Shown: in pieces, positions 6,768 to 10,362 of the stretch | Layout of the letters: each line of letters starts with the position of its first letter | How positions within the stretch are numbered: the first letter of the stretch is position 1 | Program-made: the position numbers and the translations under genes | Origin: Lentzea aerocolonigenes | Lineage (GTDB): Bacteria > Actinomycetota > Actinomycetes > Mycobacteriales > Pseudonocardiaceae | NCBI RefSeq assembly: GCF_000955955.1 | Contig: NZ_JYJG01000274.1 | Span: 1-10,362, forward strand | Reading direction: 5' to 3' | DNA: 10,362 bases | The notes under the pieces: generated by a model | What the model saw: only the letters and a program-made list of their open reading frames with translations | What the model was told of the DNA's origin: nothing | Databases searched by the model: none

Positions 6768-7590
6768 GGAGCATGTCCAGCAACGTCATGGCGTCGTGGT
6801 CCGGGGTGCCGGGCGTGGCGAGGTAGACGATGAGGCGCTGACCCTGGGCCCGGTTCAGGGTCAGCCCCTCGTGCGAGAGCGTCAGGGTGCCGACCTCGGG
6901 GTGGTGCATGGTCTTCTCGCCGTCACCGATGGTGCGGACCTCGTAGCGTTCCCAGTGCCGGTTGAAGTCGGGGCTCTTGACGATCAGCTCGCCGACGAGC
7001 GCGGCCAGGTCCGGCGCGTCCGGGTCGGTGCCGGCGATGGCGCGCAGCTGGGCGACGCAGTTCTTGGCCTTCACGTCCCAGTCGTTCCAGAGATCGCGGG
7101 CGTTGGGGTGCAGGAAGGTGTACCTGATCGTGTTGCGCTGCTTCTCGGGCCAGTCCTCGATGCCGTGCAGCAGCCGCAGTCCGCCGGGGTTGGCGGCGAG
7201 CAGGTCGTTGGTGCGGCTGACGACGTAGGCGGGGTTGGGGCGCAGCGTCTCCAGCAGCATCTTCATCGTGGGACGGACGCGGCGTGACGGCACCGGCACG
7301 GCCGCCGGGGCCTGCCGGGCGGCGAAGGCGGCGAGTTCGCGCAGGTAGTTCCGCTCCTCGCAGTTGAGGCGCAGCGCGTCACCCAGCGCTTCGACGACGG
7401 ACGGGCTGGGCCGGGTCTCCTTGCCGCGTTCGAGGCGCACGTAGTAGTCGATGCTCACGCCGGCCAGCGCGGCGACCTCTTCGCGGCGCAGGCCCGGGGT
7501 GCGACGGGGGCCGGTTCTGGCGGGCAGCCCGACGTCGGCCGGGCTGATGCCGCCGCGGCGTGCTCGCAGGAACTTCCCGAACTCGGTCAT
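6628..7590 (-). CDS. XRE-family transcriptional regulator with MmyB-like ligand-binding domain
   Basis: The reading frame gives 320 residues. Residues about 28-85 are a helix-turn-helix with the group signature RRTPGLRREEVAALAGVS followed by YYVRLERG. Residues about 105-274 match the MmyB-like ligand-binding domain (RPTMKMLLETL, VVSRTNDLLAANP, YTFLHPNARDLWNDW, HHPEVGTLTL, YLATPGTPDHDAMTLLDML). Proteins of this group normally end close to the last motif, at roughly 275-290 residues. Here a 46-residue low-complexity tail rich in Pro, Ser and Thr follows and lies antisense to the glycosidase gene. The ATG at 7590 is the natural start. The gene is divergent from a transporter with 116 bases between them, a common arrangement for a local regulator. 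The ligand is unknown; regulation of the transporter and of itself is inferred. Confidence 0.93.
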   Translation of the reverse strand: MTEFGKFLRARRGGISPADVGLPARTGPRRTPGLRREEVAALAGVSIDYYVRLERGKETRPSPSVVEALGDALRLNCEERNYLRELAAFAARQAPAAVPVPSRRVRPTMKMLLETLRPNPAYVVSRTNDLLAANPGGLRLLHGIEDWPEKQRNTIRYTFLHPNARDLWNDWDVKAKNCVAQLRAIAGTDPDAPDLAALVGELIVKSPDFNRHWERYEVRTIGDGEKTMHHPEVGTLTLSHEGLTLNRAQGQRLIVYLATPGTPDHDAMTLLDMLPSPRPPRTGTTSSAGSTAQASASPCSDPTTPPPDPTRSHDRPPHAR

Positions 7591-7706
7591 GCGATTCAGT
7601 CTGCCAGCGGTCCGGCGCGGTTCCCTGGCCGTGTCACACCCCCTCTCACACTCCCCGGAAGAACGCGGTCTGACTGACCCGCGTGATCATCACGAGTGTT
7701 GATGGC
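7591..7706. promoter_or_regulatory. Divergent promoter region between regulator and transporter
   Basis: These 116 bases separate two divergent genes and must carry both promoters. Neither start has a clear ribosome site; for the transporter a leaderless or near-leaderless mRNA is possible. A weak -10-like GTTGAT (7698-7703) with CTGACC (7674-7679) 18 bases before it would start transcription at about 7710, next to GTG 7707. A TCACAC motif occurs at 7634-7639 and again at 7646-7651, twelve bases apart. None of these matches is strong. Confidence 0.5.
7682..7694. promoter_or_regulatory. Perfect 6-1-6 palindrome, candidate operator
   Basis: CGTGATCATCACG is a perfect inverted repeat with one central base. 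It lies in the divergent intergenic region and falls between the two weak promoter elements proposed for the transporter, a classic place for a repressor site. The neighbouring XRE regulator is the obvious candidate to bind it. Binding is inferred. If the transporter started at GTG 7683 the site would be coding. Confidence 0.5.
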
Positions 7707-9020
7707 GTGACAACTCTCTTCACCACCAGGCCCGCTCCGGCGAGCTCGAAGCTGGTGCTGGCCACGGCTTTCCTGGGCATCTTCCTGCTCAACCTCGACT
7801 CGATGGCGATGAACGTCGCGCTGCCCGCCGTGGGGCGCGAGTTCGGTGGCAGCACATCGGCGCTGCAGTGGATCGTGGACGCCTACACGTTGATGCTGGC
7901 CGCGTTGCTGTTGTCCGCGGGTGCGCTGTCGGATCGGTTCGGTGCGAGCCGGGCGTTCGGTGCCGGTGCCGCGGTGTTCACGTTCGCCTCGGCGGTGTGC
8001 GGGCTGGCGCCGGGGCTGGGCGAGCTGATCGGGGCGCGGCTGCTGAAGGGCGGTGCCGCGGCGATCATGCTGCCGTCGTCGCTGGCGTTGGTGCGGCAGG
8101 CCTTCCCGGACGCGGTGCAGCGGGCGCGGGCCATCGCGTTGTGGACGGTCGGTGGTGCGTTGGCGATCGCGGCGGGTCCGGTGGTCGGCGGGGTGCTGGC
8201 GGGCACGCTGGGGTGGCGGGCGATCTTCTTCGTCAACGTGCCGGTCGGGATCGTGACGCTGGTGGTGCTGGCGCGCACGCCGTCGTCGCCGCGGGTGGCC
8301 CGGCCGGTGGATCTTCTGGGGCAGGTCACCGCGATGGTGGCGCTGGTGGCGTTGACGTTCGGCGTGATCGAGCGCTCGCCGGTGGCCCTTGGGCTCGCCG
8401 TGGTGGCGGCGGTCGCGTTCGTGGTGGTCGAGTTGCGGGTGGCTGCGCCGATGGTGCCGTTGGGCTTGTTCCGGTCGCGTGCGGTGAGCGTGTCGATGGT
8501 GATCGGGTTCGTGGTGAACGCGGCGTTCTACGGGCTGGTGTTCGTGCTGAGCCTGTTCTTCCACGACCGGCTGGGGCTCTCGCCGATGGCGGCGGGGTTG
8601 TTGTTCCTTCCGATGACGGCGGTGATCGCGGTGGCGAACCTGGTGTCGGCGCGGCTGGCGGCGCGGTACGGGCCGCGGGTGCCGATCGTGGTGGGCCAGG
8701 TGGTGTGCGGGCTGGCGATGGTCTCGTTGCTGTGGGCGCAGACGGGTGCGGTGATCGCGGTGCTGCTGGTGCCGGTCGGGTTCGGGCTGGGGTTGGTGGT
8801 GCCGTCGCTGACCGCGGTGGTGATGGGTGAGGTCGCGGCGGACCGGGCGGGCATGACGGCCGGGGTGCTGAACTCGGTGCGGCAGACGGGTGGCGCGCTG
8901 GCGGTGGCGGTGTTCGGTGCGGTGGGCGGCTTGCGGGTCGCGTTGGTCGTCGCGGTCGTGATGCTCGTGGTCGCCACGGCCGTGTCGTTGCTGCTGCCGC
9001 GGCGATTTACCGCTGACTAA
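7707..9020 (+). CDS. DHA2-type MFS efflux transporter (EmrB/QacA-like)
   Basis: Fourteen hydrophobic segments can be counted along 437 residues, matching the 14-helix drug:H+ antiporter group, although the protein is short for it. The first segment has the family pattern LDSMAMNVALPAVGREF with D31. Motif A reads GALSDRFGASR (72-82), between segments 2 and 3. The antiporter motif C region reads GGALAIAAGPVVGG (149-162) and is followed by GWRAIFFVNVPVG. It should be a plasma-membrane exporter of a small, probably lipophilic compound driven by protons; the substrate cannot be read from sequence. GTG 7707 is preferred because it leaves the palindrome non-coding, but GTG 7683 (445 residues) is in frame and possible. 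It is divergent from the XRE regulator, which probably controls it. The small secreted-protein genes start 23 bases after its stop. Confidence 0.9.
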   Translation: MTTLFTTRPAPASSKLVLATAFLGIFLLNLDSMAMNVALPAVGREFGGSTSALQWIVDAYTLMLAALLLSAGALSDRFGASRAFGAGAAVFTFASAVCGLAPGLGELIGARLLKGGAAAIMLPSSLALVRQAFPDAVQRARAIALWTVGGALAIAAGPVVGGVLAGTLGWRAIFFVNVPVGIVTLVVLARTPSSPRVARPVDLLGQVTAMVALVALTFGVIERSPVALGLAVVAAVAFVVVELRVAAPMVPLGLFRSRAVSVSMVIGFVVNAAFYGLVFVLSLFFHDRLGLSPMAAGLLFLPMTAVIAVANLVSARLAARYGPRVPIVVGQVVCGLAMVSLLWAQTGAVIAVLLVPVGFGLGLVVPSLTAVVMGEVAADRAGMTAGVLNSVRQTGGALAVAVFGAVGGLRVALVVAVVMLVVATAVSLLLPRRFTAD

Positions 9021-9043
9021 CTGGGCCGGGGCACCGTCGGGGC

Positions 9044-9466
9044 GTGAGATTCGTTTCTGTCGCGGCGGTGGCCGCTTTCGCGCTGGCCGGGATGTCGTGC
9101 GGTGTCGCGCACGCCGAGTCGGCGCCGGGGTGTGGTCCGGTGACGCAGATCGGGAAGACCGCCTACATCGGTGGGGACGCCCGTGGTGCCAAGGCGTCGG
9201 TGAAGCAGTTCAAGGGCTGTGGCAAGAACTGGGCCTACGTCTACGTGTGGGACTCGTTCGCAGCCCAGGTGGGTGACTTCCAGATCACGGTGGCCATGAG
9301 GGTGTCCGGTCTGGTCGAGGGCCAGAAGACCTACCCGCGCAACAAGCAGGAGGGATGGTCGGAGGGCACCGATTCGCTGACCCGGTGCACCAGTGCGCTC
9401 GGAGCCTTGAAGGACTTCGTGATCAGCGACACCTGGTTGACCGCCGAGACCGACAAGAGGTGCTGA
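9044..9466 (+). CDS. Small secreted four-cysteine protein, copy 1 (unknown function)
   Basis: This 140-residue protein starts at GTG 9044. Residues 1-24 form a signal peptide with a clear signal peptidase I site (VAHA before ES). C19 lies in the signal, but GMSC is not a lipobox. The mature part of 116 residues has four cysteines, C30, C59, C115 and C140 (the last residue), probably two disulfide bonds. The best conserved segments are SAPGCGPVTQIG, ASVKQFKGCGKNWAY and WSEGT. I do not recognise the family. The pattern of a Cys followed by a tryptophan-alanine motif faintly recalls DUF2690-type secreted proteins, but this is too weak to name. The neighbouring gene is a duplicate. No good ribosome site is visible, so coupling to the upstream transporter mRNA is possible. 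Confidence 0.85.
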   Translation: MRFVSVAAVAAFALAGMSCGVAHAESAPGCGPVTQIGKTAYIGGDARGAKASVKQFKGCGKNWAYVYVWDSFAAQVGDFQITVAMRVSGLVEGQKTYPRNKQEGWSEGTDSLTRCTSALGALKDFVISDTWLTAETDKRC

Positions 9467-9575
9467 CGATGAAACGTTCGCTCGTGCTGGCAGGGGCTTT
9501 GTTCGTCGCGGTGATGTCGCCGGGGATGGCGCACGCGGAGTCGGCGCCGGGGTGTGGTCCGGTGACGCAGATCGG
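9116..9575 (+). repeat. Tandem gene duplication with 38-base exact direct repeats
   Basis: Bases 9116-9153 and 9538-9575 are identical over 38 bases (both begin GAGTCGGCGCCGGGGTGTGG), 422 bases apart. They encode the first mature residues of the two secreted proteins. A second near-identical block lies around the KQFKGCGKNWA motif in each copy. The repeats are parts of the duplicated genes and not a separate element. Confidence 0.9.
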
Positions 9576-9882
9576 CCGGACCGCGTACATCGGCGCGGAC
9601 GCCGGTGTGCAGCTGGCGTCGGTGAAGCAGTTCAAGGGCTGTGGGAAGAACTGGGCGTACACCTACGTCTGGGACGTCTACCACAACCAGGGCAACGACT
9701 ACCGCGTCTCGGCCGGGATCCTGACGTCCAGTGGCACGAAGGGCTACAAGAAGGGCGCCAACCGGCAGCGGGAGGTGTGGTCGGAGGGCACGAACACGCT
9801 GACCACGTGCACGCAGGCGCAGGGGCACCTGTACGACAACCCGGAGTACGCGGCGTTCGCGACGACGGACAAGCGCTGCTGA
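9469..9882 (+). CDS. Small secreted four-cysteine protein, copy 2 (unknown function)
   Basis: This 137-residue paralogue of the preceding gene begins two bases after that gene's stop. ATG 9469 is chosen because AGAGG at 9456-9460 lies eight bases upstream and because a normal signal peptide follows (MKRSLVLAG..., cut after AHA at residue 23). Upstream in-frame starts would put 38 extra residues before the signal. Cysteines at 29, 58, 114 and 137 match copy 1 with spacings 29-56-23 against 29-56-25, and both proteins end in TDKRC or ETDKRC. The middle (about 70-105) and the stretch before the C-terminus have diverged strongly, while the first 45 mature residues are almost the same. It is predicted to be released outside the cell. 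No function is known to me. Confidence 0.88.
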   Translation: MKRSLVLAGALFVAVMSPGMAHAESAPGCGPVTQIGRTAYIGADAGVQLASVKQFKGCGKNWAYTYVWDVYHNQGNDYRVSAGILTSSGTKGYKKGANRQREVWSEGTNTLTTCTQAQGHLYDNPEYAAFATTDKRC

Positions 9883-9891
9883 AATGGGCTA

Positions 9892-10362
9892 GTGGGCAGG
9901 CCGGTGTTGATCGCGGTGGCGGTGGTTGTCACCATCGTCGCCGTGGTCTTCGCCTTTCAGCGCAAGCTGGTCTACTTCCCCTCCCCCGGTCCGTTGCCGT
10001 CCGCGGAGGAGGTTCTCCCTGGTGGGCGCGATGTGCGGCTGGTGACGGCCGACGGTCTGATGCTCGGCGGCTGGCACTTCGAGGTGCGGGACGCGCCGGC
10101 GACGGTGATCGTGTTCCCAGGTAACGGCGGCAACCGGGAGGGCCGGATCCCGCTGGCGAGGGCGTTGACCGATCGCGGGTTGTCGGTGCTGCTCTTCGAC
10201 TACCGCGGCTACGGCGGCAACCCGGGCGAGCCGTCCGAGGAGGGCCTGACCTATGACGCGCGGGCGGCGCTCGACCTGGTCGACGGGCCGGTGATCTACC
10301 TCGGCGAGTCGCTGGGCGCGGCCGTCGCCGTGGAACTCGCGACCTATCGCGCGCCTCTCGGG
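9892..10362 (+). CDS. Membrane-anchored alpha/beta hydrolase, N-terminal part (runs off the window)
   Basis: The frame is open from GTG 9892 to the last base, giving 157 residues of an incomplete protein. Residues 4-21 are a hydrophobic N-terminal anchor (VLIAVAVVVTIVAVVFA), followed by QRKLVYFPSPGP, which is typical of the Bem46/ABHD13-like hydrolase group. The oxyanion-hole type motif is FPGNGGNR (75-82), then LLFDYRGYGGNPGEPSEEG, and the nucleophile is S140 in GESLG (138-142). The catalytic Asp and His lie beyond the window. No convincing ribosome site precedes GTG 9892, and GTG 9904 is an alternative. The gene starts nine bases after the preceding stop and in the same frame. The catalytic domain should face the outside or lie at the membrane; its substrate is unknown. 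Confidence 0.88.
   Translation, partial: MGRPVLIAVAVVVTIVAVVFAFQRKLVYFPSPGPLPSAEEVLPGGRDVRLVTADGLMLGGWHFEVRDAPATVIVFPGNGGNREGRIPLARALTDRGLSVLLFDYRGYGGNPGEPSEEGLTYDARAALDLVDGPVIYLGESLGAAVAVELATYRAPLG

Noticed and set aside
6637..7287. 216-codon + strand frame over the regulator gene
   Set aside because: It is antisense to a clear XRE/MmyB-like protein and reads as Gly/Val/Arg-rich low-complexity sequence.
7596..8564. 322-codon - strand frame over the transporter, continuing into the divergent gap
   Set aside because: It is a His/Arg/Gln-rich shadow of a membrane protein gene, with no domain.
9044..9882. Toxin-immunity pair
   Set aside because: Both proteins have signal peptides and are duplicates of each other, with no toxin motif; an immunity partner would usually be unrelated in sequence.
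1..10362. tRNA, rRNA, CRISPR array, insertion sequence or phage attachment site
   Set aside because: No cloverleaf-like sequence, repeat-spacer pattern, transposase motif or terminal inverted repeat was seen; the only sizeable repeat is the gene duplication near 9044-9882.

Overview
This is high-GC actinobacterial DNA with strong G/C bias at third codon positions and GTG starts at several genes. A glnX-glnH-pknG type operon, a Tat-exported glycosidase and a regulator of the MmyB-like XRE group together suggest a filamentous actinomycete. My best guess is a Pseudonocardiaceae-type genome (Lentzea, Saccharothrix, Amycolatopsis and relatives), but the genus is inferred from gene content and not proven. 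No RNA gene, CRISPR array or insertion sequence was seen. No stretch over 300 bases lacks a gene; the longest gap is the 116 bases at 7591-7706.

Region 1 (1-4154) is a tightly coupled signalling operon on the + strand. It holds the last 26 codons of a membrane protein (probable GlnX), a glutamate-type solute-binding lipoprotein (GlnH), the Ser/Thr kinase PknG, and a PP2C-type phosphatase with two N-terminal zinc ribbons. Junctions are a 4-base overlap, a 10-base gap and a 1-base overlap. In mycobacteria and corynebacteria GlnH and GlnX sense amino acids outside the cell and signal to PknG, which phosphorylates the FHA protein GarA/OdhI and so controls 2-oxoglutarate/glutamate flux. Here a phosphatase is coupled directly to the kinase, so the locus may encode sensor, kinase and eraser. 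Both enzymes carry N-terminal Cys4 metal-binding modules.

Region 2 (4179-6767, + strand) holds a dienelactone-hydrolase family protein and, behind a possible promoter, a Tat-exported, family-9-like glycoside hydrolase with atypical catalytic motifs.

Region 3 (6628-9020) is a divergent pair: an XRE/MmyB-like regulator on the - strand and a 14-segment DHA2-type efflux transporter on the + strand. The gap between them contains a perfect 6-1-6 palindrome, a candidate operator. The regulator reads 140 bases into the 3' end of the glycosidase gene and has an unusual tail, suggesting a lost stop codon.

Region 4 (9044-10362, + strand) holds two tandem small secreted proteins with four equally placed cysteines. 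They are clearly duplicates and I could not assign them to a family. They are followed closely by a membrane-anchored alpha/beta hydrolase that runs off the window. The 23-, 2- and 9-base gaps suggest these may be cotranscribed with the transporter.
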